From positions 1-64,000 of the forward strand of contig WJYK01000004.1 of the NCBI GenBank assembly GCA_009668225.1: a stretch of 64,000 nt of DNA, in the 5' to 3' direction. Positions 32,066 to 40,897 of this stretch are shown piece after piece; the stretch's first letter is position 1, and each line of letters begins with the position of its first letter. Below the pieces are notes generated by a model that worked only from the letters and a program-made list of their open reading frames with translations, was not told the origin of the DNA and did no database searches. The position numbers were made by a program, and so were the translations under genes. Origin of the DNA: Enterobacteriaceae bacterium RIT693 (lineage in GTDB: Bacteria; Pseudomonadota; Gammaproteobacteria; Enterobacterales; Enterobacteriaceae).

Positions 32066-33997
32066 TTACTTGCTTAAATCAAGCTGGTAGATAGTAAAGC
32101 CAATGTCGTCGTTAGCGACTTTTTTCATTGGGTATTGCCCTTTTTCTTTGATAAAGGCGGCGGCTTTGTCGGTTGGCGAGGTTTCAAAGCGAATATCCAG
32201 CGGCTGTTTGCTGGCTATCGGCGCCAGGCGCCAGTTGTTGTCTGCGGCAGGGTGAATTTCGCCCTGAGCGCCTATCCAGTTGGCCAGTACCGCGCGGTTC
32301 TCGTCCGGTGAAGCAAAGGCGATGTGGCTGTCGCCAGTCCCGGCAAACTTGCCGCCGTAAGCGCGGTAGTTATTGGTCGCCACCAGGAAGACCGCGTTCG
32401 GATCGATAGGTTTGCCCTTGAAGGTCAGCCCCTTGATGCGCTCGGCCTTCGGGTTCACCATTTGGCATTCGCCGTCGTAACGGGCCGGCTGGCTAACGTC
32501 AATCTGGTAGTTCACACCGTCGATCACGTCGAAGTTATAGGTACGGAAGCCGTCCCAGTTGATCAATTCCTGAGGCTTAGCGCTGCTCACGTCGATCTGG
32601 TTGAACTGTCCGGCGGAACACTCCAGCCACTCTTTAACCTCTTTACCGGTCGCTTTCACGACCACCAGGGTGTTCGGGTAAAGGTAGAGGTCGGCGGCAT
32701 TGCGGAAGGTCAGCTGGCCCTTTTCTACTTCAACGAAGCTGGCCGGATCGTTTTTACGTCCGCCCACTTTGAACGGTGCTGCGGCGGAGAGTACCGGCAG
32801 GTTGGCAAGATCCGGGTCACCCTGAATGTATTTCTCGACGTAGGCCTTCTGCGCATTATTCACCACCTGAACGGTAGGGTCGTCCTGCACCAGCGCCAGA
32901 TAGCTGTACATGTTGTCCGCTGACTTGCCGACCGGCTTGCTGACAAATTCACGAGTTGCGTTGTGATCGTGTTCCAGTACTTTCACCAGCTTCTCGTCTT
33001 CTGCGGCCAGCGACTTTTTAGCTACGCTGTCATAAATCGGCCGTGCTTCGGCCTTGCTGCCGGTGACTTTCCAGCTGCCGGAGTCGTTGTTCAGCACCAG
33101 ATCCACCACGCCGAGATGATCGCCCCACATGCCCGGCATCACGGCAGGAATGCCATTGAGGGTGCCTTTTTCGATGTCGGCCCCTTTAATATTGGCAAAA
33201 TCTTTCCCCGGGAACACGGCATGAGCGTGGCCGAACATAATGGCGTCCACGCCGGGCACCTGGCTGAGGTAGTAAACCGAGTTTTCGGCCATCGCCTGAT
33301 AAGGATCGCTGGAAAGCCCCGAGTGGGCAATGACTACCACGACATCCGCACCCTGTTGGCGCATTTCCGGCACGTATTTCCGTGCGGTTTCGGTGATGTC
33401 GTTCACCGTCACTTTTCCGGTCAGGTTCGCTTTATCCCAGGTCATGATTTGCGGCGGAACGAAGCCGATGTAGCCGATGCGCAGCGTCTGTTTTTTACCA
33501 TCTTTGTCTTTGACTTCGGTTTCTTTAATCAGGTACGGCGTGAACATCGGTTTATTGGTTTTTGCGTCGATGATATTGGCGTTAACGTACGGGAACTTCG
33601 CGCCTGCGAGTGCTTTGTGCAGGAAGTCCAGGCCGTAGTTGAACTCGTGGTTACCCAGGTTGCCGACGGTATAGTCGAGCGTATTCAGCGCCTTATAGAC
33701 CGGATGAATTTCTCCCGCTTTAAGGCCCTTTGCCGCCGCGTAATCCCCAAGCGGGCTGCCCTGAATAATGTCGCCGTTATCCACCAGCACGCTGTTGGTG
33801 ACTTCGCCGCGTGCGGCATTGATTAAACTTGCGGTACGTACCAGACCGAACTTCTCAGTCGGCGTATCTTTGTAGTAATCGAAGTCCATCATATTGCTGT
33901 GCAGATCGGTCGTTTCCATGATCCGCAGGTCAACGGTTGCCGCATTGACGCTGGCGGCTATCAGCGTCGCCAGAAGCGTTGCGCTAAACTTAATCAT
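32066..33997 (-). CDS. cpdB: Periplasmic 2',3'-cyclic-nucleotide 2'-phosphodiesterase/3'-nucleotidase CpdB
   Basis: Periplasmic bifunctional enzyme that hydrolyses 2',3'-cyclic nucleotides and 3'-nucleotides so nucleosides can be scavenged. The protein is 643 aa: a signal peptide (about 1-19, cleavage after VNA), a metallophosphatase domain with [22 protein letters not shown] and VIAHSG motifs, then the 5-nucleotidase C-terminal domain (about 350-560). It lies opposite cysQ over a 200-nt divergent promoter region. Confidence 0.96.
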   Translation of the reverse strand: MIKFSATLLATLIAASVNAATVDLRIMETTDLHSNMMDFDYYKDTPTEKFGLVRTASLINAARGEVTNSVLVDNGDIIQGSPLGDYAAAKGLKAGEIHPVYKALNTLDYTVGNLGNHEFNYGLDFLHKALAGAKFPYVNANIIDAKTNKPMFTPYLIKETEVKDKDGKKQTLRIGYIGFVPPQIMTWDKANLTGKVTVNDITETARKYVPEMRQQGADVVVVIAHSGLSSDPYQAMAENSVYYLSQVPGVDAIMFGHAHAVFPGKDFANIKGADIEKGTLNGIPAVMPGMWGDHLGVVDLVLNNDSGSWKVTGSKAEARPIYDSVAKKSLAAEDEKLVKVLEHDHNATREFVSKPVGKSADNMYSYLALVQDDPTVQVVNNAQKAYVEKYIQGDPDLANLPVLSAAAPFKVGGRKNDPASFVEVEKGQLTFRNAADLYLYPNTLVVVKATGKEVKEWLECSAGQFNQIDVSSAKPQELINWDGFRTYNFDVIDGVNYQIDVSQPARYDGECQMVNPKAERIKGLTFKGKPIDPNAVFLVATNNYRAYGGKFAGTGDSHIAFASPDENRAVLANWIGAQGEIHPAADNNWRLAPIASKQPLDIRFETSPTDKAAAFIKEKGQYPMKKVANDDIGFTIYQLDLSK

Positions 33998-34199
33998 GTT
34001 AAATGTCCTTTTTAGAGGTACGCCACAAAGGGCAATGTATATACAGACTGTTGCTTACAATTTTGTGAAGTCTGCCAGAAATATGGAGTACTAAACCGGA
34101 AATGCTTCACAGATAGCGCATCGTGGTGCAATGAGATATAAGTAAAACAATAAGTTATTCGCTCGGTGCAGCGTGTAGCCACACAACATGAGGTGGAGA

Positions 34200-34946
34200 A
34201 TGTTAGAACAAATTTGCCAACTGGCGCGGGAAGCGGGCGCCGCCATCATGCAGGTCTATGAAGGCGAGAAGCCGCTGGAAGCTACCCATAAGTCAGATGA
34301 CTCGCCGGTCACGGCGGCGGATCTCGCCGCTCATGGAATTATTCTTAAAGGGCTGCAGGCGTTAACGCCAGACATACCGGTGCTGTCGGAAGAAGATCCG
34401 CAGTCATGGGAAACTCGCCAAAGCTGGCAGCGCTACTGGCTGGTTGACCCGCTGGACGGCACAAAAGAGTTCCTCAAGCGTAACGGCGAGTTCACCGTTA
34501 ACATCGCGCTTATCGAACAAGGTAAGGCTGTGATGGGCGTGGTCTATGCGCCGGTGCTGAAAATTATGTACAGCGCGGCGGAAGGGAAGGCGTGGAAGGA
34601 AGAGTGCGGCGTGCGTAACCAAATTCACGTTCGTGACGCCCGCCCGCCACGGGTCGTCGTGAGCCGCTCGCATGCTGCGAATGACACCGAACTGAAAGAG
34701 TATCTTCAGCAGATGGGAGAGCATCAGACCACGGCCATTGGTTCATCGCTGAAGTTCTGCCTGGTGGCCGACGGCCAGGCCCAGCTTTACCCGCGCTTTG
34801 GGCCAACCAATATCTGGGATACCGCCGCGGGGCATGCTGTCGCGGTGGCCGCCGGGGCGCACGTTCATGACTGGCAGGGCAAGCCGCTTGATTATACCCC
34901 GCGCGAATCATTCCTTAACCCCGGCTTCCGGGTTTCTATTTACTGA
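34200..34946 (+). CDS. cysQ: 3'(2'),5'-bisphosphate nucleotidase CysQ
   Basis: Mg-dependent, lithium-sensitive phosphatase that converts 3'-phosphoadenosine 5'-phosphate to AMP, removing an inhibitory by-product of sulfate assimilation. The protein is 248 aa, with the inositol-monophosphatase-family metal motifs EED (68-70), DPLDGTKEF and WDTAAGHAV. The ATG at 34200 follows GAGGTGGAG; an earlier start four codons up lacks this. Its 3-prime end overlaps the convergent ytfJ by 11 bp. Confidence 0.96.
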   Translation: MLEQICQLAREAGAAIMQVYEGEKPLEATHKSDDSPVTAADLAAHGIILKGLQALTPDIPVLSEEDPQSWETRQSWQRYWLVDPLDGTKEFLKRNGEFTVNIALIEQGKAVMGVVYAPVLKIMYSAAEGKAWKEECGVRNQIHVRDARPPRVVVSRSHAANDTELKEYLQQMGEHQTTAIGSSLKFCLVADGQAQLYPRFGPTNIWDTAAGHAVAVAAGAHVHDWQGKPLDYTPRESFLNPGFRVSIY

Positions 34947-35493
34947 GTAGCCCCTGCAGCAGGTTAATCACCTGCTGCACTTCCTGCTGGGTTAGCGGGC
35001 CATCTTTGGCGAACTGAACCCGGCCTTCTTTATCCAGCACCACGATGGCTGAACCACCCTGCTCAAGTTTCCAGGCTTTGGCCGCTACGCCGTTACCGTC
35101 GACGATAAACTGCGACCAAGGAAACGCCTTCTTATTACTTTCGATGCTGCTGCGCACGAACATGCCGGTACCGACGATTGCGTCATCGGTATTGACGATG
35201 GTTGTGGTCTGGTACTTATCGTGCGGGAACTTTGCCGCTTTGATGGCCTCGACCATCGTCGCGTTTTCTTCTTTCGCACTGGAGCGGCCGGCAATATGCT
35301 GCAGGACTCTCACTTTCCCAGGGAGCTGCGCGCTATTCCAGTTTTTATAACTAAACTTACTGTTATCCAGCACCAGCTCGCCCTTATCGGTAATACCAAT
35401 CGGGGAGACTCGCTGGTTATTTTCAAAGTTGTGGGCTGAGGCCATAAACGGCAGCAACAGCAGAGACAGCGCCAGCGTTTTGCGCAGGGTCAT
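34936..35493 (-). CDS. ytfJ: Periplasmic YtfJ-family protein
   Basis: A 185-aa protein with a signal peptide (about 1-20, after ASA) and a thioredoxin-like-fold YtfJ domain ([35 protein letters not shown]). It lacks a CxxC motif, so it is not an obvious disulfide catalyst. I chose the ATG at 35493 ([10 protein letters not shown]), which matches E. coli and has AAGGAG upstream; a longer in-frame extension is not supported. Function unknown. Confidence 0.92.
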   Translation of the reverse strand: MTLRKTLALSLLLLPFMASAHNFENNQRVSPIGITDKGELVLDNSKFSYKNWNSAQLPGKVRVLQHIAGRSSAKEENATMVEAIKAAKFPHDKYQTTTIVNTDDAIVGTGMFVRSSIESNKKAFPWSQFIVDGNGVAAKAWKLEQGGSAIVVLDKEGRVQFAKDGPLTQQEVQQVINLLQGLLSK

Positions 35494-35818
35494 AGGTGGC
35501 TCCTTATTATTGTTGGCAGGTGATCCGACCACTTCAGTCGATGCATTAAGCATATGTGCTGAATAAGGCTCTGTCCCGCAATCAAAGTGCCAGTTTGCGG
35601 GCTGACGCACATAACCCTGAAATTTGAAGGCTTACGCTGATATTTTTTACAATTTAAACGATTACTCTGAAAGTTTGTAATCTTTTAGTAAAAAAACTTA
35701 TACACACTAGGTGTCCTTCAGTATCTCGACTATAGTTTTCGAGCACCAAAATTTTTCGCCTCATCTTGTCGAGCCAAATGTAGCTCGCAGAGGCGTTAAC
35801 ATGCAGGAGTAAAGAACA
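35494..35818. other. ytfJ-ytfK divergent intergenic region
   Basis: A 325-nt AT-rich spacer with no open frame that looks real. A TATAGT -10-like hexamer sits at 35731-35736, about 85 nt before ytfK; no convincing -35 or PhoB box was found by eye. Confidence 0.5.
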
Positions 35819-36025
35819 ATGAAAATTTTCCAACGTTACAACCCCCTTCAGGTGGCGAAGTACGTGAAGATCCTGTTTCGTGGACGGTTGTATATCAAGG
35901 ACGTTGGCGCTTTCGAATTTGATAAGGGCAAAATCCTTATCCCGAAGGTTAAGGATAAGCAGCACTACTCGGTGATGTCCGAGGTGAACCGCCAGGTAAT
36001 GCGTTTGCAGGCGGATATGGGCTAG
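35819..36025 (+). CDS. ytfK: Stringent-response modulator YtfK
   Basis: A 68-aa basic protein nearly identical to E. coli YtfK (DUF1107), which binds SpoT and promotes (p)ppGpp accumulation during phosphate or fatty-acid starvation. The start [17 protein letters not shown] is conserved, with AGGAG 10 nt upstream. Convergent with ytfL. Confidence 0.95.
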   Translation: MKIFQRYNPLQVAKYVKILFRGRLYIKDVGAFEFDKGKILIPKVKDKQHYSVMSEVNRQVMRLQADMG

Positions 36026-36046
36026 TCCCATAGATGAACGTAAAAT

Positions 36047-36075
36047 AAAACGGCCCCAAAAGGGGCCGTTAGTGT
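36047..36075. terminator. Shared terminator between ytfK and ytfL
   Basis: Stem AACGGCCCC/GGGGCCGTT with loop AAAA. The minus-strand reading is followed by TTTTATTTT, so it fits ytfL best and works more weakly for ytfK. Confidence 0.82.
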
Positions 36076-36085
36076 TTCTGGGGAA

Positions 36086-37423
36086 TTACTGTTCTTGTGG
36101 TTCTTCGCCGTCAGGGAGTTTTGGCGTAAGCGACACCGGCTTATTGTCGATGCGCGTCACCAGCAGCTGATCGATACGGTAGTTATCGATATCCACCACC
36201 TCAAACTTGTAGCCGGAGAATTTCACCGAGTCGGTACGTTTCGGGATCTTACGCAGCATAAACATCATGAACCCGCCGATGGTTTCGTAGTTGCCGGACT
36301 GTGGGAACTCGTCGATATCCAGCACGCGCATCACGTCATCAATTGGCGTACCGCCCTCAACCAGCCACGAGTTCTCGTCACGGGCAACAATCTGCTCTTC
36401 CATTCCCTGGCCAACCAGGTCACCCATCAGGGTGGTCATCACGTCGTTCAGGGTGATGATACCCACCACCAGCGCGTACTCATTCATGATAACCGCAAAG
36501 TCTTCACCGGCGGTTTTGAAGCTTTCCAGCGCTTCGGACAGCGTCAGTGTATCCGGGACAATCAGCGCATTACGCAAATGCACGCCGCTGTTGAGCGCCA
36601 TACTTTGGTTACCCAGAACGCGGTTCAGCAACTCTTTAGAGTCAACATAGCCGACGACGTGATCGATATCGCCATTACACACCAGGAACTTGGAATGAGG
36701 ATGCTCGGCGATGGTGGACTTCAGGCTTTGCTCATCGGCATGTAAGTCGAACCAGATAACGTTTTCGCGCGAGGTCATGGAAGACGGTACGGTGCGTGAT
36801 TCAAGTTCAAACACGTTTTCGATCAATTCATGTTCCTGCTTACGCAGCACGCCCGCCAGTGCACCAGCTTCAAATACCGCATAAACGTCGTCGGACGTGA
36901 TGTCGTCTTTACGCACCATCGGCAGCTTGAAGATGCGGAAGATAACGTTCGCCAGACCGTTGAAGAACCACACCAGAGGTCTGAAGACAAACAGACAGAA
37001 GCGCATCGGGTTGATGATTCGCAAAGCAACCGTTTCGGGCGAAATCATACCGATGCGTTTCGGAGTAAGGTCTGCAAACAGAATGAACAGGCTGGTGACG
37101 AGGGTGAACGAAATAATAAAGCTGAGCTGATCGGCAAGCTCCGGAGACAGAAAGCGTTCCAGCAGCATTTTAAACGCGGGTGAAAATGCCGCATCGCCGA
37201 CGATACCGCCGAGAATAGCCACGGCGTTCAGGCCAATCTGCACCACGGTAAAGAACATGCCCGGCGTTTCCTGCATCTTCAGCACACGCTGCGCGTTAAC
37301 GTTGCCTTCATCGGCCAGCAGCTTAAGTTTGATTTTACGGGAGGCGGCAAGCGAGATCTCAGAGACAGAGAAGAAGGCACTGATAGCAATAAGAATAAGT
37401 ATTATCAAAATACTGTTTAACAT
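36086..37423 (-). CDS. ytfL: CorC/HlyC-family membrane protein YtfL (PaeA)
   Basis: A 445-aa inner-membrane protein: an N-terminal DUF21/CNNM domain with about four membrane helices (1-190), paired CBS domains (about 200-340), and a C-terminal CorC_HlyC domain (about 355-435). E. coli and Salmonella PaeA protects cells from cadaverine and putrescine and is thought to export them. In E. coli it is followed upstream by msrA; here the two-gene islet at 37743-39998 intervenes. Confidence 0.94.
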   Translation of the reverse strand: MLNSILIILILIAISAFFSVSEISLAASRKIKLKLLADEGNVNAQRVLKMQETPGMFFTVVQIGLNAVAILGGIVGDAAFSPAFKMLLERFLSPELADQLSFIISFTLVTSLFILFADLTPKRIGMISPETVALRIINPMRFCLFVFRPLVWFFNGLANVIFRIFKLPMVRKDDITSDDVYAVFEAGALAGVLRKQEHELIENVFELESRTVPSSMTSRENVIWFDLHADEQSLKSTIAEHPHSKFLVCNGDIDHVVGYVDSKELLNRVLGNQSMALNSGVHLRNALIVPDTLTLSEALESFKTAGEDFAVIMNEYALVVGIITLNDVMTTLMGDLVGQGMEEQIVARDENSWLVEGGTPIDDVMRVLDIDEFPQSGNYETIGGFMMFMLRKIPKRTDSVKFSGYKFEVVDIDNYRIDQLLVTRIDNKPVSLTPKLPDGEEPQEQ

Positions 37424-37678
37424 AATTTATCCGGCTGTTGTGGCCAGATCCTCGGAAGGGAAAGTTGAAAAATCTATGGGGTCAAACACAAGAAATGCTG
37501 GCCGCTTTTGTGAACGAGCCAGCAAATTCAACGGGTAGTATAGCGTAAGGAAGGGATATGCTGCCAGAGGGTGTAATTTAACCTGCCGGAAGCTGCATTT
37601 TTCTTAATAAGATTTTTGATAAAAGGCACGCAACATTTAGCCTGCTTTGTGAGCGATTAGCGGCATCTTCGGTACCCC

Positions 37679-37706
37679 GGAACTCTTTCCTTCCTTTTTC
37701 CACCCA
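37679..37706 (+). promoter_or_regulatory. hrp box 1 (candidate HrpL-dependent promoter)
   Basis: GGAACT, exactly 15 nt, then CCACCCA. The HrpL consensus is GGAACC-N15/16-CCACNNA; 12 of 13 positions match if the N positions are counted, and the only mismatch is the last base of the -35. It lies 36 nt before the start at 37743, in the 319-nt gap between ytfL and that gene. Sigma-E shares a similar -35 but a different -10. Confidence 0.78.
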
Positions 37707-37742
37707 CCTGACTGGTTAGCCCAATATCAGGAGAGCGTTCAC

Positions 37743-39077
37743 ATGGTCAATTCCGTTACTTCCGCGCACAGGCATGCTGCGGAGCTTCCTCTCTTACCGG
37801 AACATAGCGGCCAGCGTCCTGCGTCGATTGCTTCCAGCGCGTCTGTTGCCACCTCTGCCGCCGTTAGCGCGCACGAAAGCCTGCATTTTGTTGGCGATAG
37901 CGTTTATGGTTCTGCAAACGAAGCTGCTATTCATCACAAGCTTGGTGCGCTATTTGGCAAGCACATTAGCGGCGATAATCATGCTGAAATGCACGCCCTG
38001 ATCGAGTCGAGAACCCGTGAGCTCCACAAAATGGGGGAAACGCCCGCATCCATTGAGGCTGTGCTGGGCAAAGGCCATCAGTTGGACAGGCTAGGTCAAG
38101 TGGCGCGAGGGGCCGTGCGGGCGATCCCGTTTGCGGTAGCGTCGGTCGCCTACGATAAAGTGCCGCTACTGAGCACTTTTGCCCATACCGCCGCGGAAAT
38201 TGGCCTCCATGCAGGCCTGCAGTCCAGCATTGCCGACACCATTGGCACCACGCTGCTTAACCGAGCAACGGCGACGAATCCCTGGCTTTCAGCCAAAGAC
38301 AGTGACCTGCATCCGGCGATGCGTGAGGCCGTAAAAGAGACAAAGCCCGGGCTGCTGACGACGGTGGCGGAAACCGGGCTGGCAATTCAGACCTATTCAG
38401 CACGCAACCTGGCGCGCCTGGCTACGGCGGCAACGCTCACGCATTTAGCGGGGGCGAAAGTGGCCGGGGAGGCCGATACCTGGCTTTCCGCTGCGGGAGG
38501 GCTGGTGGCGGGGGGCGCGATGAATGCCATTTTGCATGCGGTGGATGAAAGTAAGGGGCGTACGGGGCCAGAGTATTTGCTGGGGCGCAACGACTGGCAG
38601 CAGAAATTTACCGAGCTTAAAAATACGCATGTGGTGAGCGATACGGCAAAAAATGCCGCTCAGCGCATGGTAAGGCTGCCGCTGGATATTGCAACCGATA
38701 GCCTGGGGGCGGTAAGGAATGTGTTTTCTGCGCCCGGTCTCGGTAAAACCGCGATGCTTGCCGGGGGTTTTGCGGGCGTGACTGCTCTGCGCAGCATCAT
38801 CGGCGGCGCAATTGCCAGCGCCAGCCCCAGAATTAATGCCGCCTCGCTAAGCGCCATTAGCCATGCTGCAAACGTTGTGGCTTCTGCTCCGGTATTCTTC
38901 GCCGTTCCTGCGGCGGAAATTCTCGCGGACGCAGCGGCAGGCAAAATGACGCAGGCGCTTCAGGAAAAGGTGCCAGCGGCCGTGAACTCGGCGGCGGGGT
39001 GGGTTGGGCATCAGCTACAGGCAGCATTAAACCGGCAACCGACGACATCCCTGAATGCAGCAGAGCAGCAGGTGTAA
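37743..39077 (+). CDS. Putative type III effector, unknown family (444 aa)
   Basis: I do not recognise this protein. Residues 1-50 are rich in Ser, Ala and His with few acidic residues, as in type III secretion signals; there is no classical signal peptide. Four Ala/Gly-rich hydrophobic stretches follow (about 123-171, 246-266, 335-361, 372-400), separated by polar helices, and could be membrane-active or amphipathic. A Shine-Dalgarno AGGAGA lies 8 nt before the ATG, and a hrp box 36 nt upstream. It is followed by another hrp-boxed gene 72 nt on. Alternatives: a translocator-like or toxin-like protein. Gene reality is well supported; function is inference. Confidence 0.75.
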   Translation: MVNSVTSAHRHAAELPLLPEHSGQRPASIASSASVATSAAVSAHESLHFVGDSVYGSANEAAIHHKLGALFGKHISGDNHAEMHALIESRTRELHKMGETPASIEAVLGKGHQLDRLGQVARGAVRAIPFAVASVAYDKVPLLSTFAHTAAEIGLHAGLQSSIADTIGTTLLNRATATNPWLSAKDSDLHPAMREAVKETKPGLLTTVAETGLAIQTYSARNLARLATAATLTHLAGAKVAGEADTWLSAAGGLVAGGAMNAILHAVDESKGRTGPEYLLGRNDWQQKFTELKNTHVVSDTAKNAAQRMVRLPLDIATDSLGAVRNVFSAPGLGKTAMLAGGFAGVTALRSIIGGAIASASPRINAASLSAISHAANVVASAPVFFAVPAAEILADAAAGKMTQALQEKVPAAVNSAAGWVGHQLQAALNRQPTTSLNAAEQQV

Positions 39078-39094
39078 CGATGGCTCTGTTCTGG

Positions 39095-39123
39095 GGAACA
39101 GGTCGGTCTATTACGTCCACATA
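39095..39123 (+). promoter_or_regulatory. hrp box 2 (candidate HrpL-dependent promoter)
   Basis: GGAACA, exactly 16 nt, then CCACATA; one mismatch (last base of the -35) from GGAACC-N15/16-CCACNNA. It lies 26 nt before the start at 39150 in the short gap between the two islet genes, so the second gene probably has its own promoter. Confidence 0.78.
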
Positions 39124-39149
39124 CTGGCAGTCCATTCTGGAGTCAAACT

Positions 39150-39998
39150 ATGCATATTAATCCTGGCGCGCTACGTCCTGCGGGCATGTCGCCTTCCACC
39201 AGCGTACCTTCAACGGCGGCGGTTAAAGCCGCTTCGTCCGGCCTGCACACAAGCGATTTGCATGGCGCGCTTAAAAGCTGGGCTGCCGCTGCGCCCACCG
39301 TCGAAGAGGGGAAGGCACGAGCGGCCGCCTGCAGCGAAATAATGAATAACTTTCAGTGCCGCAACGAGTCATTAGATCTGAGTGAACGGGGGCTGACGGC
39401 ATTACCCGAGTCGCTGGGCGCGCTGACGCACCTCAAACATCTGAATGTGTCCGGTAACCCGCTGCAAGCTTTCCCGGCCAAAGCGTTGTTACAGCTTGGT
39501 TCCCTGCAAACGCTGCAGCTGGCGATGAATCAGCAAAACCAGGGCGTGCCGTTTCGCCGCTCGCACGAACGTTTTGCGGATGAGGGATACAAGCTGCAGT
39601 TTTTCGCCCAGGGAAATAACCGTGCTCAGGTGATTCAGCAGCCGCCCCGTCAGAAAACCGCGCTGTTCACAACAGACCTGGCGCCTTGCCTGGCGGCAAT
39701 GATCGTGCAGGATGGGAAAAGCCTGGCTTTACATATGGACAACCCGCAGCGCAGCGGCTCAGGCGGCATTCCTCTTGAGGATATGCTGTCCCGGCATTTG
39801 CAGCCGTCGGCGCGGAAAACCGAGGTGTTCCTGGTAGGGGCGAACGATCAGGGTTCGGCGGGTAATGTGCGGGCGATGCTGGCAGCGCTGAACAAACACG
39901 GCGTGGCAAACAATATCAGCATGGCAAGCCTCGGAAACGGACATACCTCAGCAACGCTTGACGTGAATAATCAGAAGGCGTGGGTGGGCTTTGGTTAA
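39150..39998 (+). CDS. Putative type III effector: leucine-rich repeats plus CheD-like deamidase domain
   Basis: A 282-aa protein. Residues 1-35 are Ser/Ala/Pro-rich with no acidic residue before Asp36, like a secretion signal. Residues 74-127 hold two to three leucine-rich repeats (LDLSERGLTALPESLGALTHL, cut here at 20). Residues 170-282 look CheD-like: Thr174 and Cys180 in TTDLAPC (Thr six before Cys, as in CheD TLGLGSC), His195 fifteen residues later, then VFLVGAN (226-232), NV (239-240) and SLGNG (260-264), in the same order as in CheD. The effector HopAF1 is reported to have this fold. A GGAG site precedes the ATG. Function is inference; target unknown. Confidence 0.78.
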   Translation: MHINPGALRPAGMSPSTSVPSTAAVKAASSGLHTSDLHGALKSWAAAAPTVEEGKARAAACSEIMNNFQCRNESLDLSERGLTALPESLGALTHLKHLNVSGNPLQAFPAKALLQLGSLQTLQLAMNQQNQGVPFRRSHERFADEGYKLQFFAQGNNRAQVIQQPPRQKTALFTTDLAPCLAAMIVQDGKSLALHMDNPQRSGSGGIPLEDMLSRHLQPSARKTEVFLVGANDQGSAGNVRAMLAALNKHGVANNISMASLGNGHTSATLDVNNQKAWVGFG

Positions 39999-40009
39999 CG
40001 ACGCTAAAG

Positions 40010-40036
40010 AAAAAGCCAGTCGGTTGACTGGCTCTT
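40010..40036. terminator. Shared terminator between the effector-like gene and msrA
   Basis: Stem AGCCAGTC/GACTGGCT with loop GGTT. The minus-strand reading has TTTTTCT (good for msrA); the plus reading has CTTAT. Confidence 0.75.
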
Positions 40037-40046
40037 ATCGTGAAGA

Positions 40047-40682
40047 TTATTGAGGCGGCAGGCAGACGCCGATGCCGCCAATGCCGCAGTAGCCGTGCGG
40101 ATTTTTATACAGATATTGCTGGTGGTCATCTTCTGCGTAATAGAACGGACCCGCGTTGGCGATTTCGGTGGTGACCTTGCGCTTATCACCGGCGGCATCC
40201 ATGGCGGCCTGGAAGCGTTCAAGGCTGGCGTGAGCGGCTTTGTCCTGCTCCGGCGTCAGGGGATAAATGGCGGAGCGGTACTGGGTACCGACGTCGCCGC
40301 CCTGGCGCATGCCCTGTGCCGGATCGTGGTTTTCCCAGAACACCTGTAATAGGTGCTCATAGCTGACAACGCGCGGGTCATAAACCACGCGCACGGCTTC
40401 CGCATGACCGGTCTGGCCGCTGCACACTTCGCGGTAGGTTGGGTTTAGCGTGTAGCCGCCGCTGTAGCCAGCTGCGGTGCTGTAAACGCCCGGAATTTCC
40501 CAGAACAAGCGCTCTACGCCCCAAAAACAACCCATTGCAAACAGGGCGATTTCCATCCCATCTGGTACATTTGTCATAGAGTGTTCGTTCACCGCATGAA
40601 GCGTCGCGACAGGCATAGGTGTATTGCGGCCTGGAAGCGCGTCAGCCTGGGTTACAGGATCAGTTTTTTCGAACAGATGCAT
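40047..40682 (-). CDS. msrA: Peptide methionine sulfoxide reductase MsrA
   Basis: Reduces the S epimer of methionine sulfoxide in proteins. The protein is 211 aa, with the catalytic GCFWG motif (Cys52), the [13 protein letters not shown] segment and C-terminal resolving cysteines in [11 protein letters not shown]. The N-terminal extension (about 1-40) is typical of the enterobacterial form. It is divergent from tamA. Confidence 0.97.
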   Translation of the reverse strand: MHLFEKTDPVTQADALPGRNTPMPVATLHAVNEHSMTNVPDGMEIALFAMGCFWGVERLFWEIPGVYSTAAGYSGGYTLNPTYREVCSGQTGHAEAVRVVYDPRVVSYEHLLQVFWENHDPAQGMRQGGDVGTQYRSAIYPLTPEQDKAAHASLERFQAAMDAAGDKRKVTTEIANAGPFYYAEDDHQQYLYKNPHGYCGIGGIGVCLPPQ

Positions 40683-40897
40683 GGTGTTGATTCTCCCGAA
40701 AATCGGTAAAAAAGCGAGCGGTTGTCATCGGCGCTGCAATTGCAGACAATACACCCGAGTTATAAGACTACATTACTTATAAGAAATATTTAGGCTAGTG
40801 AGATATTTTCAACCCTCGTTGTTAGGGTTTTGTTAATCCGCGGAGCGGTAATGACGTTTCCTTCCAGGGGTGGGAACAAGGATATTCAGGAGAAAAC

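Noticed and set aside
37679-37684. GGAACT as a sigma-E -35 element rather than HrpL
   Set aside because: The sigma-E -10 (TCTGA-like) is not seen at the right distance, while CCACCCA fits the HrpL -10. The second site repeats the HrpL pattern.
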